A DNA stretch of 64,000 nt from Thiohalocapsa sp963704155 (GCA_963704155.1 CAVPHF010000023.1:62001-126000); one strand, 5' to 3'. Numbered from the stretch's first letter, positions 1 to 9,300 are shown. The notes: generated by a model not told the origin, from the sequence alone. A program made the numbers and translations.

Positions 1-85
1 ACTCCACCACGTCTTTGGCTTCGCGCTTGTTCAGACCCAGCTCTTCGTAAAGATACTCGGCCATATCGGCTTTGGTCAGTGCCAT
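1..85 (-). CDS. ihfA: Integration host factor subunit alpha (partial, N-terminus only)
   Basis: Only the first 28 codons lie in the window; the gene runs off the left edge. The N-terminus MALTKADMAEYLYEELGL matches IHF-alpha, the DNA-bending architectural protein that works as a heterodimer with IHF-beta. A GAAGAG ribosome-binding site lies about 10 bases ahead of the ATG. It follows pheT by about 70 bases on the same strand, the order found in E. coli (pheS-pheT-ihfA). The DNA-binding beta arms are outside the window. Confidence 0.93.
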   Translation of the reverse strand, partial: MALTKADMAEYLYEELGLNKREAKDVVE

Positions 86-156
86 AGCGTCAGTCTCTTC
101 CACTTTCCGGCAAGGTGCGCCGGCTCTTGTCGTAAATTGCCTGCGAATGCGTCTGC

Positions 157-2535
157 TCAGCTGCGCAGTTCCGCGCCAAGGTCCGCCGCGAGCCGATCCA
201 GCACCCGCCCAACGACGACCTCCACGTCTTGATCCGTAAGTGTCTGAGAAGACGCTTGCAAAATCAATCCCAACGCCATGCTTTTTCGTCCCGAGTCTAT
301 GCGATCGCCAGCATACACATCAAACAGCAAGCAGTTGCGCAATAGATCGCCGGCGGCATCCTGAATGCTTTGTTTGACCGCATCGAAGGCAACGCCAGTC
401 TCGACGACAATCGCGATATCGCGACGAATGGAAGGAAACTTCGACAGCGGCGCAAAGGCAGGTTTCGGCGCTTCGCCGAGCCGCGCGGTTGCAAGCTCGA
501 ATAGCTGGAGATTCTCGGGAAGGTCCAGTCGGGCAGCCAACCCGGGATGCAGCGAGCCAATCCAGCCTAGCCGTTCTCCATCAAGGTCGATACTGGCGCT
601 TTGGCCCGGATGCAGCGCCGGGTGCTGACCGGGTAGCCAATGACATCCACCGAGGCGGCCACAGGTATCAAGAACCGCCTCGACGTCAGCTTTCAGATCG
701 AAGAAGTCGACCGCTCGGGCAGCTTCGCCCCACTGCTCCGGCAGGCTCGAACCAGCCACCAGCCCGGCGAGCATCGGCTCTTGGTGAAGCAACTCACCGT
801 CGGGTCGAAAGCGCAGCCCGCTCTCGAACAACCGCACCCGCTCCTGCTGCCGCGCGAGGTTCTGACGTGCGGCCTGCAGCAACCCCGGCCACAGACTGGT
901 TCTCATGACAGATAGCTCCGCGGAAAGCGGATTGCTCAGCGCAAGGGGTACCAGATCCGGCTCGATCAGCGCCTGTTGCTCGGCACTGACGAAACTATAG
1001 GTGATGGCCTCAAACCAGCCGCGGTCGACCAACACCTGGCGCACGCGATCCAGGTCGAACGCCATTTCCAACGGCGCCCGCGTGGTTGCGGCGGAGCGCG
1101 CATGCGTCACAGGAACGCGATCATAGCCGTAAACGCGCCCGACCTCCGCGATCAGATCCTCCTCGAGCGAGACATCGAACCGGCTGCTGGGCGGCGTGAC
1201 CCACCAACCGGCGTCTGCTGTCTCCACCTGCATTCCGAGACGCGACAGAATGTCCACGACCGTGGCGTCGTCGAGTGCGATACCAAGCACGCGCGGGAGG
1301 CGTTGCCGGCGCAGGCAAAGTCGTCGCGGGCTGGGCAAGTACTCTTCGGCCGCCGCCTCGACCACGGGGCCAGGCTCGCCGCCGGTGATGTCGCACAGCA
1401 ATTCTGTCGCTCGTTCAATCGCCGAGGACTGAAGCCGTGGATCGACGCCACGCTCGAAGCGATGTGACGAATCGGTATGCAGACCGTAAGCGCGCGCCCT
1501 GCCGCTGATGGCCGCTGGCGCGAAGAAGGCGCTCTCGAGCAGGATGTTGGCGGTCGCGCCGGCGACCGCTGTCTCGCTTCCGCCCATGATGCCGGCCAAG
1601 GCGATCGGTCGGCGGCCATCTGCGATCACAAGGCTGTCATCGCGCACGTCGATCGTTTCACCGTTCAGCAATGCCAAGCGTTCTCCGGCGCGCGCCATGC
1701 GAACCTCGATGCCGCCGGCGAGTCGATCGAGATCGAAGGCGTGCATCGGCTGCCCCAGCTCCAGCAACACATAATTGGTCACGTCCACGACGGCGCTGAT
1801 CGGACGCAGCCCGCCCCGGCGCAGACGCTCGCGCATCCATATCGGCGTCTCTGCGTTGGCATCGATGCCGCGGACAATACGGCACAGATAGCGCGGACAA
1901 GCGTTGCTCGCGCTCACATCGACCGGGAAGCGATCATCGATGACGGGCGCAACGGCGCTCAGTGCCGGCTGGCGAACCGTCGTGCGCGTCAGCACCCCAA
2001 CCTCCCGCGCGACGCCGGCGAGGCTCAGACAGTCTCCACGGTCCGGGGTCAGATCGAGTGCGATGCACCGATCGTCCAGCACGAGAAAACGGCGCAGATC
2101 TTCCCCGACCGGCGCGCCTGCGGGCAGCGGAAGAATGCCATCGGAACTCTCCGCTAGGCCGAGTTCGGAGGCCGAGCAGATCATGCCCAACGACTCTATC
2201 CCGCGCAGCTTTGCCTTCTTGATGCGCAGACCACCGGGGAGTTCGGCGCCAAGGGTCGCGACTGCAACACGCATCCCGGCGGCGACGTTGGACGCACCAC
2301 AGATGATCTGCAAAGGACCGTCGCCGCCGGCATCGACTCGGCAGACGCGCAGCTTTTGCGCATCCGGATGCGGTTCAACCGAAATGACATGGCCGACGAC
2401 GACGCCCTCGAATGGCGGGGCCGCAGGCTCGACGGCGTCGACCTCGAGTCCGGACATGCTCAGCCGCTCGACCAGTTCGGTACTGCTGATCGGCGGGTCG
2501 ACCCATTCGCGCAACCAAGCCTCACTGAAGCGCAT
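157..2535 (-). CDS. pheT: Phenylalanine--tRNA ligase beta subunit
   Basis: This is the beta subunit of the alpha2-beta2 phenylalanyl-tRNA synthetase, which binds and orients tRNA-Phe and edits mischarged Tyr-tRNA. The 792-residue protein has the full domain order: an N-terminal EMAP/tRNA-binding OB domain (about residues 40-150, with the GASN segment), the B3/B4 editing domain (about 210-385), the B5 domain (about 400-475), a catalytic-like core, and a C-terminal FDX-ACB anticodon-binding domain (about 698-792). A GGAGG site lies six bases before the ATG. It follows pheS by 56 bases and is surely cotranscribed with it. Its length is as expected (E. coli about 795) and no defect is visible. 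Confidence 0.97.
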   Translation of the reverse strand: MRFSEAWLREWVDPPISSTELVERLSMSGLEVDAVEPAAPPFEGVVVGHVISVEPHPDAQKLRVCRVDAGGDGPLQIICGASNVAAGMRVAVATLGAELPGGLRIKKAKLRGIESLGMICSASELGLAESSDGILPLPAGAPVGEDLRRFLVLDDRCIALDLTPDRGDCLSLAGVAREVGVLTRTTVRQPALSAVAPVIDDRFPVDVSASNACPRYLCRIVRGIDANAETPIWMRERLRRGGLRPISAVVDVTNYVLLELGQPMHAFDLDRLAGGIEVRMARAGERLALLNGETIDVRDDSLVIADGRRPIALAGIMGGSETAVAGATANILLESAFFAPAAISGRARAYGLHTDSSHRFERGVDPRLQSSAIERATELLCDITGGEPGPVVEAAAEEYLPSPRRLCLRRQRLPRVLGIALDDATVVDILSRLGMQVETADAGWWVTPPSSRFDVSLEEDLIAEVGRVYGYDRVPVTHARSAATTRAPLEMAFDLDRVRQVLVDRGWFEAITYSFVSAEQQALIEPDLVPLALSNPLSAELSVMRTSLWPGLLQAARQNLARQQERVRLFESGLRFRPDGELLHQEPMLAGLVAGSSLPEQWGEAARAVDFFDLKADVEAVLDTCGRLGGCHWLPGQHPALHPGQSASIDLDGERLGWIGSLHPGLAARLDLPENLQLFELATARLGEAPKPAFAPLSKFPSIRRDIAIVVETGVAFDAVKQSIQDAAGDLLRNCLLFDVYAGDRIDSGRKSMALGLILQASSQTLTDQDVEVVVGRVLDRLAADLGAELRS

Positions 2536-2591
2536 CGGCGACCTCCGGATACAGCGAAGCGACCGGATCCTCGAAAAATATAGTCATTTTA

Positions 2592-3626
2592 TTAAGTAAA
2601 TTGGGACAAGAACCTGAGGTCATTGTCGAAGTAGAGGCGGATGTCATCGATGCCGTAGCGCAGCATCGCCAGGCGCTCGACGCCCATGCCGAAGGCATAG
2701 CCAAGCCAGCGCTCCGAGTCGATCTGGACATGTGCGAGCACGGTCGGATGAATCATGCCGCAGCCCAGCACCTCCAGCCATCCCGTCTGCTTGCAGACAC
2801 GGCAGCCGGCGCCTCCGCACTTGACGCATTGCACATCAACCTCGGCAGAGGGCTCGGTGAAGGGGAAATAGGACGGGCGGAAGCGGAGCTTCAGATCGTC
2901 CTGCTCGAAGAAATTGCGCAGGAAGTCGTACAGCACCCCCTTGAGATCGGCGAAGGTCGCCTGCTCGTCCACCAGAAAACCTTCGACCTGGTGAAACATC
3001 GGCGTATGCGTCAAATCGGAGTCGCAGCGGTAGACGCGCCCGGGGGCGATGACCCGAAAGGGCGGCTCCCGCTGCTCCATTACACGAATCTGCACCGGCG
3101 ACGTATGGGTTCGCAGCAGACGTCCGTCGGCAAAGTAAAAGGTGTCGTGCATCGCCCGCGCCGGGTGATGCGCCGGGATATTCAGTGCCTCGAAGTTGTG
3201 ATAGTCGTCCTCGACCTCGGGACCCTCCTCGACGCCGAACCCGGCATTCGCGAACAGCCGCTCGATGCGCTGCAGCGTGCGCGTCACCGGATGCAAGCCG
3301 CCGACGCGCTCTCCGCGTCCAGGCAAAGTCACGTCGATGCGTTCCGCGCTCAGTCGCTGCGCCAGGGCGGCGGACTGCAACTGCGCCTTGCGGACCTCGA
3401 GAAGGTCCTGCACCCTGACCTTGGCCTTGTTGATCGCCTCACCGGCCGCGGGGCGCTGTTCCGCCGGCAGTTTACCCAAGCCCTTGAGCTGTGCCGTCAG
3501 CAAACCACTCTTACCGAGATACTTGACTCTGAGCGCGTCTAGCGCGGACGGATCCGCGGCTTGCTCGATAGATTTCAAGGCTTCCGCGCGAAGGTCCTCG
3601 ATACTAGGAAGGCCGCCGTCAGTCAT
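2592..3626 (-). CDS. pheS: Phenylalanine--tRNA ligase alpha subunit
   Basis: This is the catalytic alpha subunit of phenylalanyl-tRNA synthetase, which charges tRNA-Phe in the cytoplasm. The 344-residue protein has an N-terminal coiled-coil arm (about residues 1-90) followed by a class II aminoacyl-tRNA synthetase core. Motif 2 is seen around FRVIAPGRVYR, and motif 3 around GYAFGMGVERLAMLRYG near the C-terminus. I chose the ATG at 3626 (MTDGGLPSIEDL) because GGGAG lies about nine bases upstream; the frame stays open 11 codons further, but that stretch is not family-like. A probable promoter sits about 200 bases upstream. Confidence 0.97.
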   Translation of the reverse strand: MTDGGLPSIEDLRAEALKSIEQAADPSALDALRVKYLGKSGLLTAQLKGLGKLPAEQRPAAGEAINKAKVRVQDLLEVRKAQLQSAALAQRLSAERIDVTLPGRGERVGGLHPVTRTLQRIERLFANAGFGVEEGPEVEDDYHNFEALNIPAHHPARAMHDTFYFADGRLLRTHTSPVQIRVMEQREPPFRVIAPGRVYRCDSDLTHTPMFHQVEGFLVDEQATFADLKGVLYDFLRNFFEQDDLKLRFRPSYFPFTEPSAEVDVQCVKCGGAGCRVCKQTGWLEVLGCGMIHPTVLAHVQIDSERWLGYAFGMGVERLAMLRYGIDDIRLYFDNDLRFLSQFT

Positions 3627-3826
3627 TAGGATCTGCTCCCATGTGGAGTCGCCTATCAAAGCCGAAACGCCTCACAGCAAATCGCCGAGAGAGGCAGTCG
3701 AGTGTGACCCGTTCAGCCGTCCGGCGAACGGCGGTGTGATGGGCGCGCGGCGCGGCGGACGATTCAGCCTGGACCAGAACCGAGATGACTGCGCAGCCCC
3801 GAAGCCGAATAAACCGACAGCATCCG

Positions 3827-3854
3827 ATCATAGTCTGATCGAACGACAGGCCAA
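3827..3854 (-). promoter_or_regulatory. Probable sigma-70 promoter for pheST
   Basis: On the minus strand TTGGCC and TATGAT are separated by 16 bases in the 304-base gap between rplT and pheS, pointing toward pheS. E. coli has a pheST promoter at the same place. I did not find a convincing Phe-rich pheM-type leader peptide in the gap. A hairpin (arms CCAGGGC/GCCCTGG, 3886-3911) lies just upstream but has no T-run. Confidence 0.45.
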
Positions 3855-3930
3855 GCATCGGTGAACGCCGGACCGGATCAGCATGCCAGGGCGGCTCCGG
3901 GCCTGCCCTGGCTGCGCCGGCGGGCGGGGA

Positions 3931-4293
3931 TCAGGCTTGCGCGAGCGCGGTCTTCGCCTGTTCGGCGAGCGCCGCAAACGCGGCGTCGTCATGGTAGGCA
4001 ATGTCCGCGAGCACCTTACGGTCGACTTCGACGCCGGCCTTGTTCAGCCCATCCATGAAGCGGCTGTAGGATAAGCCATTCATACGCGCGGCGGCGTTGA
4101 TACGTGCGATCCACAGGGCGCGGAACTGCCGCTTGCGTTGACGGCGATCGCGATAGGCGTACTGACCGGCCTTGATAACGGCCTGTTTCGCAACACGGAA
4201 TACCTTGCTGCGGGCGCCATAGTAGCCCTTGGCTTCCTGAAGAATCTTCTTGTGTCGTGCATGGGCGGTGACGCCCCGCTTTACTCTAGGCAT
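3931..4293 (-). CDS. rplT: 50S ribosomal protein L20
   Basis: L20 (bL20) binds 23S rRNA early in large-subunit assembly. The 120-residue sequence starts MPRVKRGVTAHARHKKIL, as in essentially all bacterial L20 proteins, and keeps the basic N-terminal tail and the globular C-terminal half (NGLSYSRFMDGL). It follows rpmI by 86 bases in the infC-rpmI-rplT group. In E. coli L20 represses translation of rpmI-rplT; no matching RNA structure was examined here. Confidence 0.98.
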   Translation of the reverse strand: MPRVKRGVTAHARHKKILQEAKGYYGARSKVFRVAKQAVIKAGQYAYRDRRQRKRQFRALWIARINAAARMNGLSYSRFMDGLNKAGVEVDRKVLADIAYHDDAAFAALAEQAKTALAQA

Positions 4294-4379
4294 GGCTCAA
4301 CTCTCTCCGGAACTCGTTCATTCAGAAGATCCGCCAACTCAGGGCGGATCAGCGCTCTACGATAACTGACCGACGCGCC

Positions 4380-4577
4380 TTAGCAGTACGGCATCATCCG
4401 ACGTGCGGCGCGCGCATCGGACGCATGCAGCAGATGCGGCGCGCGCAGCTGGCGCTTACGCTTCGTGCTCTTCTTGGTCAGAATATGCCGCCGATGAGAG
4501 GCATTGCGCTTGAACGAGCCGGATGCGGTCAGCGAAAAGCGCTTGGCCGCCCCGCGGTTTGTCTTGATCTTGGGCAT
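4380..4577 (-). CDS. rpmI: 50S ribosomal protein L35
   Basis: L35 (bL35) is a small basic protein of the large ribosomal subunit. The true start is the ATG at 4577 (MPKIKTNRGAAKRF), with AAGGAG eight bases upstream, giving 65 residues. The frame is open another 25 codons upstream, but that stretch is not L35. The conserved HILTKKSTKRKRQLR segment is present. It lies between infC and rplT, the standard bacterial order. Confidence 0.97.
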   Translation of the reverse strand: MPKIKTNRGAAKRFSLTASGSFKRNASHRRHILTKKSTKRKRQLRAPHLLHASDARAARRMMPYC

Positions 4578-4692
4578 TTCGTGTCTCCTTTGGTCTCGTC
4601 TCGAGACCGGACAGTTAGATACGGCGAGATCCGGGAGCCCTCCCCCGGCCACCGCTGATATTCGAAGACGGCCATACCGGCAGCCTCCGGTC

Positions 4693-5211
4693 TTACTTCT
4701 TCTTCGGGCCCAGCACCATCACCATCTGCCGCCCTTCCATCTGCGGCTGTTGCTCTACGATGCTAATCTCCGCCAGATCCGATTCGACCCGCTGTAGCAA
4801 GTCCAAACCGAGCTCACGGTGGGCATGCTCGCGCCCGCGAAATCGCATCGTGACCTTGGCCTTGTCGCCTTCGTTCAAGAAGCGCGTCAGATTGCGCAGC
4901 TTGACCTGATAGTCGCCGATGTCCGTGCCTGGCCGAAACTTGACCTCCTTGACCTGGACCTGCTTCTGCTTCTTGCGCGCCTCGGCCTGCTTCTTTTTCT
5001 GATCGAACCGAAAACGGCCGTAGTCCATTAGCCGGCAGACCGGCGGTTCGGCATTCGGAACGATCTCTACCAGGTCGAGTCCTTCCTTGTTCGCCATCTC
5101 CTGGGCCGACACGATATCGACCACTCCGACCTGATCTCCATCCGCGCCAATCAACCTGACCTCTTGGACAGTGATTTCTTCATTGACGCGGTTACGTTTT
5201 GGTGCAGCGAT
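4693..5211 (-). CDS. infC: Translation initiation factor IF-3 (probable ATC start)
   Basis: IF-3 keeps ribosomal subunits apart and checks start codons during initiation. Both domains are present: the N-terminal domain with NAEPPVCRLMDYGRF, then a basic linker, then the C-terminal domain with KFRPGTDIGDYQVK and ending in PKKK. There is no ATG near the N-terminus. A strong GGAGGAG lies six bases before an ATC codon at 5211, giving a 172-residue protein beginning M(I)-AAPKRNRVNEE. The alternative, TTG at 5226, would sit inside that ribosome-binding site. Known infC genes use rare starts (AUU in E. coli) so that IF-3 can repress itself. The start choice is inference; the gene identity is secure. 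Confidence 0.95.
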   Translation of the reverse strand: MAAPKRNRVNEEITVQEVRLIGADGDQVGVVDIVSAQEMANKEGLDLVEIVPNAEPPVCRLMDYGRFRFDQKKKQAEARKKQKQVQVKEVKFRPGTDIGDYQVKLRNLTRFLNEGDKAKVTMRFRGREHAHRELGLDLLQRVESDLAEISIVEQQPQMEGRQMVMVLGPKKK

Positions 5212-5297
5212 AGCAGGCTCCTCCAATCGGCAAATAGCAATGGCGCCTTACCACCCAGGCGACAGCGGCTCTGCCGCGCGACGGGGCGAAGACGTGG

Positions 5298-7211
5298 TTA
5301 ATTACGATCAGCGACCCCGGCGGTCAGGACTTCGAGAAACGCGTCCAAACCAAGAGTGCCGAGGTCTTGGCCGTGACGGTCACGAACGGCAAGCATGCCT
5401 TGTTCGACTTCGCGGTCGCCCACAACCAGCAGGTAGGGTACTCGCTGGAGCGTGTGCTCGCGGATTTTAAAGCCGATCTTCTCGTTCCTCAAGTCCGATT
5501 CGACACGGAATCCGTTGTCGCGCAAGGTCTTAGTCACCTGGCCCACGTAAGCTGCCTGACGGTCGGTAATGTTCATGACAACCGCCTGCACTGGCGCCAG
5601 CCAAACAGGCAGCACACCGGCATAGTGCTCGATCAGGATGCCGATGAAGCGCTCCATCGAGCCAAGGATGGCGCGGTGAATCATGACCGGCACACGCTTG
5701 CTGTTGTCCTCTGCGATATAGTGCGCATCGAGGCGACCTGGCATCGAAAAGTCGACCTGAATCGTCCCGCACTGCCAAGTGCGACCGATGCTATCGCGCA
5801 GCGTGAACTCGATCTTGGGTCCATAGAAGGCGCCCTCGCCCGGCTGCACCTTGAACTCGAGACCCTTGTCCCGCAACGAGCGATCCAGTGCCGCCTCACC
5901 CTTGTCCCAAAGATCATCACTGCCGACACGCTTGTCGGGACGCAGCGACAAGGCCAGCTCGATCTGCTCAAAGCCGAAATCGCGATAGGTCTCGAACACC
6001 ATATCGATCAGGGTCGCAACCTCCTGCTGCAACTGATCCTCGGTGCAAAAGACATGTGCATCGTCCTGCGTGAAACGGCGGGCGCGCATCAGCCCGTGCA
6101 GCGTGCCGGAGGGTTCGTTACGGTGCACGACCCCGAACTCGGCAATGCGCAGCGGCAGGTCATGGTGGCTCTTCAGGCCCTGATTGAAGAGCTGGATGTG
6201 GCCGGGACAGTTCATCGGTTTGATCGCGTAGTCGTGATCATCAAGGTGCGTCGTGAACATACCCTCGGCAAACTTCTCCCAGTGTCCGGAGCGCTCCCAT
6301 AGGCTGCGGTCCAGCACTTGCGGCGTATCGACCTCCTGATAGCCGTACTCGTCGAGCTTGGCGCGCATGTAGCCTTCCACCTGCCGGTAGATCACCCTGC
6401 CGCGGTGGTGCCAAAAGGCCATGCCGGGGGCTTCTTCCTGGAAGTGAAACAGATCGAGCTGCTTACCGAGCTTGCGGTGATCGCGCTTCTCTGCCTCCTC
6501 CAGACGCCTCAGATACTCTTTTAGCTCCTTCTTGTCGCGCCAGGCGGTGCCGTAGATGCGCTGCAGCATCGCGTTGCGCGAATCGCCCCGCCAGTAGGCT
6601 CCGGCCACCTTGGTCAGCCTAAAGCCATTGCCCAGCTTACCAGTGCTCGGCAAATGCGGGCCGCGGCAGACATCGAACCAGTTGCCCTGCCGATAGACCG
6701 AGACCTCATCTCCGACCGGGATGATGTCTTCGATGATCTGCACCTTGTAGGCCTCGCCGAGCCCGTCGAATACGCGTTTCGCGTCGTCGCGCTCCCAGAC
6801 CTCGCGCACAATGGGCAGATCGAGCTTGACGATCTCCTGCATTCGGCGCTCGATCGCCGTGAGATCCTCGGGCGTGAAGGGCTCGTCGCGCGCGAAGTCG
6901 TAATAGAAGCCATTCTCGATGGCCGGGCCGATGGTCACCTGAGTGCCCGGATAGAGTTCCTGCACGGCCTGCGCCATCACATGCGCGGCGTCGTGCCGCA
7001 ACAGCTCAAGCGCGTCCGGGTCGTTGCGCGTGACGATGGCGAGCGACCCGTCGCGGTCGATGACATGCGAGGCATCGACCAGTCGGCCGTCCAAACGCCC
7101 GGCCAACGCCGCCTTGGCGAGGCCAGGGCCGATATCGGCGGCGACCTGCTGCACCGAGACCGGTGTGTCGTACTGGCGGCAAGATCCGTCGGGAAGGGTA
7201 ATCTGCGGCAT
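5298..7211 (-). CDS. thrS: Threonine--tRNA ligase
   Basis: This enzyme charges tRNA-Thr. The 637-residue protein has the TGS domain (1-60), the editing domain with its metal-site residues (HxxxH near DAAHVMAQAV), a class II catalytic core (the FAEGMFTT and KPMNCPGH segments, the latter giving the zinc-binding Cys) and a C-terminal anticodon-binding domain. The length is normal (E. coli 642). It heads the thrS-infC-rpmI-rplT-pheS-pheT-ihfA run, about 85 bases before infC. E. coli thrS represses its own translation through an operator in its leader; I could not identify one here. The upstream AGG is a weak ribosome-binding site. Confidence 0.97.
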   Translation of the reverse strand: MPQITLPDGSCRQYDTPVSVQQVAADIGPGLAKAALAGRLDGRLVDASHVIDRDGSLAIVTRNDPDALELLRHDAAHVMAQAVQELYPGTQVTIGPAIENGFYYDFARDEPFTPEDLTAIERRMQEIVKLDLPIVREVWERDDAKRVFDGLGEAYKVQIIEDIIPVGDEVSVYRQGNWFDVCRGPHLPSTGKLGNGFRLTKVAGAYWRGDSRNAMLQRIYGTAWRDKKELKEYLRRLEEAEKRDHRKLGKQLDLFHFQEEAPGMAFWHHRGRVIYRQVEGYMRAKLDEYGYQEVDTPQVLDRSLWERSGHWEKFAEGMFTTHLDDHDYAIKPMNCPGHIQLFNQGLKSHHDLPLRIAEFGVVHRNEPSGTLHGLMRARRFTQDDAHVFCTEDQLQQEVATLIDMVFETYRDFGFEQIELALSLRPDKRVGSDDLWDKGEAALDRSLRDKGLEFKVQPGEGAFYGPKIEFTLRDSIGRTWQCGTIQVDFSMPGRLDAHYIAEDNSKRVPVMIHRAILGSMERFIGILIEHYAGVLPVWLAPVQAVVMNITDRQAAYVGQVTKTLRDNGFRVESDLRNEKIGFKIREHTLQRVPYLLVVGDREVEQGMLAVRDRHGQDLGTLGLDAFLEVLTAGVADRN

Positions 7212-7482
7212 CGGAAACCTGCGTTGTCAGTGGTGATCGATACGAGGGATCACATGAGAGAATGGTGGCAGCGAACGCCCGTTACGTCGCGATGCACCGT
7301 TCGAGACGGATTCGTTCCGCGTCTGCGGGTCGGCAGGATGCACCGCACCCGATTGGGCGGGGTCCATCGAATTCGCACAACACCATCTTGCGAACTCACA
7401 CGGGCGGGCTACATTGGGGCATACCGGTGGGGGCAAACCCATGCACCGAAATCGGGCGCAATGAAGTCCGCGCTAAGCGAAC
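7212..7482. other. Intergenic region upstream of thrS
   Basis: No gene is recognisable. This should hold the thrS leader and promoter (minus strand), but I found no clear -35/-10 pair or leader structure. Short open frames here have no family resemblance. Confidence 0.5.
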
Positions 7483-7521
7483 AAAACGAAAGGCCGCTAG
7501 CCCCGTAAGAGGCTGGCGGCC
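7483..7521 (-). terminator. Rho-independent terminator of tRNA-Val
   Basis: On the minus strand, seven bases after the tRNA 3' end, an 11-bp stem (GGCCGCCAGCC paired with GGCTAGCGGCC, one mismatch) is followed by TTTCGTTTTG. The position and tail fit termination of a single-gene tRNA transcript. Confidence 0.75.
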
Positions 7522-7527
7522 CGATGT

Positions 7528-7604
7528 TGGTAGGCGCGAGTGGACTCGAACCACCGACCCCCACCATGTCAAGGTGGTGCTCTAACCAACTGAGCTACGC
7601 GCCT
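7528..7604 (-). tRNA. tRNA-Val (anticodon GAC)
   Basis: The 77-base gene folds as a complete cloverleaf: a 7-bp acceptor stem AGGCGCG/CGCGCCT, a D arm with GCTCAGTTGGTTAGAGC, an anticodon stem CCACC/GGTGG around loop TTGACAT giving anticodon GAC, and a T arm with GGTTCGAGTCC. Discriminator A and a genomically encoded CCA follow. It reads GUC and GUU valine codons. It is a stand-alone gene with its own promoter and terminator. Confidence 0.97.
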
Positions 7605-7617
7605 GCAAGAGCCGATG

Positions 7618-7646
7618 ATGTTACTTGCGATTGGATGCCTTGACAA
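7618..7646 (-). promoter_or_regulatory. Sigma-70 promoter of tRNA-Val
   Basis: On the minus strand TTGTCA and TAACAT are separated by exactly 17 bases. The -10 element ends about 13 bases before the mature tRNA 5' end, as expected for a stable-RNA promoter. Confidence 0.6.
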
Positions 7647-7731
7647 GTCAAAACGCGCGGCTCGGCCGCGACCGACTCAGGCGCAGGGCTTATACTGTTA
7701 GGCCCGCGTCTCCAAGCAACCACTCATCACC

Positions 7732-9267
7732 ATGACCACCATCCGGCAGCAAGACCTGATCCAGAGCGTCGCCGATGCCCTGCAGTACATCTCCTACTAT
7801 CACCCACCCGACTACATCCGCGCACTGGCGGACGCCTATCAGGCGGAGCAATCGCCGGCAGCAAAGGACGCCATGGCGCAGATCCTGGTCAACTCGCGCA
7901 TGTGCGCCGAGGGCCACCGGCCCATCTGTCAGGATACCGGGATGGTGGTGGTCTTCGTCCAGGTGGGCATGGACGTCCGCTGGGACGCCGACCTGAGCCT
8001 GCAGCAAATGATCGATGCCGGCGTTCGCCGTGCCTACACGGACACGGACAACACACTGCGTGCGTCGATGGTCTCCCCGCCGATCGGGGAGCGCAGGAAC
8101 ACCGGCGACAATACCCCAGCCATCGTGCACGTGGAACTCGTGCCCGGCGACCGCGTCGACCTGCGCTTGGCGGCCAAGGGCGGCGGCTCCGAAAACAAAT
8201 CGCGCTTCAGCGTGCTGAACCCCAGCGACAGCCTGGTGGACTGGGTCGTGAAGACGGTACCGACACTCGGCGCCGGCTGGTGTCCACCGGGCATGCTTGG
8301 CATCGGCATCGGCGGCTCAGCCGAGAAGGCCATGCTCTTGGCCAAGGAGGCGCTAATGGACGATATCGACATGCACGAACTCAAGGCGCGCGCGGCCTCC
8401 GGACCCATTACCGACGCGATCGAACAACTCAGGCTGGAAGTCTACGACAAGGTCAACGCGCTCGGCATCGGCGCTCAGGGTCTCGGCGGCCTGACGACGG
8501 TACTTGACGTCAAAATCAACAGCTACCCGACGCACGCCGCTTCATTGCCGGTCGCGATCATTCCGAACTGCGCCGCGACCCGGCACATCCATTTCACATT
8601 GGACGGCAGCGGCCCGGCGTACTTGGCGCCGCCGAGGCTCGATGACTGGCCGCAACTCGACTACGACCCCACCATCGGCGCTCGGCGCGTCAACCTCGAC
8701 GGCATCGGTCGCGAGCAAATCAGCGAGTGGAAGCCGGGCGATCGGCTGCTCCTGTCGGGCAAGCTGCTGACCGGACGCGACGCCGCGCACAAGCGCATCG
8801 TCGACATGCTGAACCGCGGCGAATCATTGCCGGAGGGCGTCGACCTGCGAAACCGATTCATCTACTACGTCGGACCGGTCGACCCGGTGCGCGACGAGGT
8901 GGTCGGCCCCGCCGGCCCCACCACCGCAACGCGGATGGACAAGTTCACCGAGCAGATGCTCGCCGAGACTGGCCTGATCGGCATGATCGGCAAGGCCGAG
9001 CGCGGCGCCGCTGCCATCGACGCCATCAAGCGCCACGGCGCCGTCTATCTGATGGCCATCGGCGGCGCCGCCTACCTGGTGGCCAAGGCCATCGAGCGCT
9101 CGCGTGTCGTCGCCTTCGACGACCTCGGGATGGAGGCCATCCGGGAGTTCGATGTCGTCGATATGCCGGTTACGGTCGCCGTCGACAGCCGCGGCGCGTC
9201 CGTGCACGAGAGCGGTCCGCGTGAATGGCGGCAGCGTATCGGCAAGATCCCAGTCGTGGTTGAATGA
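7732..9267 (+). CDS. Class I fumarate hydratase (4Fe-4S)
   Basis: This enzyme interconverts fumarate and malate in the TCA cycle using an oxygen-sensitive 4Fe-4S cluster. The 511-residue single chain contains both class I halves: the alpha part (about 1-290) with ICQDTG and, further on, NCAATRHIHF; and the beta part (about 320-511) with GPTTATRMDKF and the GAVYLMAIGGAA loop. Conserved cysteines in ICQDTG, GWCPPG and NCAATR fit cluster ligation. It is monocistronic or leads acuI, 33 bases downstream. No clear ribosome-binding site precedes the ATG; a TATACT element sits 36 bases upstream. Together with sdhCDAB and aceA it covers part of the TCA/glyoxylate pathways in this window. Confidence 0.95.
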   Translation: MTTIRQQDLIQSVADALQYISYYHPPDYIRALADAYQAEQSPAAKDAMAQILVNSRMCAEGHRPICQDTGMVVVFVQVGMDVRWDADLSLQQMIDAGVRRAYTDTDNTLRASMVSPPIGERRNTGDNTPAIVHVELVPGDRVDLRLAAKGGGSENKSRFSVLNPSDSLVDWVVKTVPTLGAGWCPPGMLGIGIGGSAEKAMLLAKEALMDDIDMHELKARAASGPITDAIEQLRLEVYDKVNALGIGAQGLGGLTTVLDVKINSYPTHAASLPVAIIPNCAATRHIHFTLDGSGPAYLAPPRLDDWPQLDYDPTIGARRVNLDGIGREQISEWKPGDRLLLSGKLLTGRDAAHKRIVDMLNRGESLPEGVDLRNRFIYYVGPVDPVRDEVVGPAGPTTATRMDKFTEQMLAETGLIGMIGKAERGAAAIDAIKRHGAVYLMAIGGAAYLVAKAIERSRVVAFDDLGMEAIREFDVVDMPVTVAVDSRGASVHESGPREWRQRIGKIPVVVE

Positions 9268-9300
9268 TGGCCCGATGGCAAACAAGTGAGATTCGAGACT

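Noticed and set aside
3886..3911. Hairpin CCAGGGC/GCCCTGG after rplT as a terminator
   Set aside because: No T-run follows on the minus strand. It may be structured RNA but cannot be called.
7640..7696. TTGACA and TATACT ahead of the fumarase as a promoter
   Set aside because: The two elements are about 45 bases apart, far from the 16-18 needed. The TTGACA is better explained as part of the minus-strand tRNA-Val promoter.
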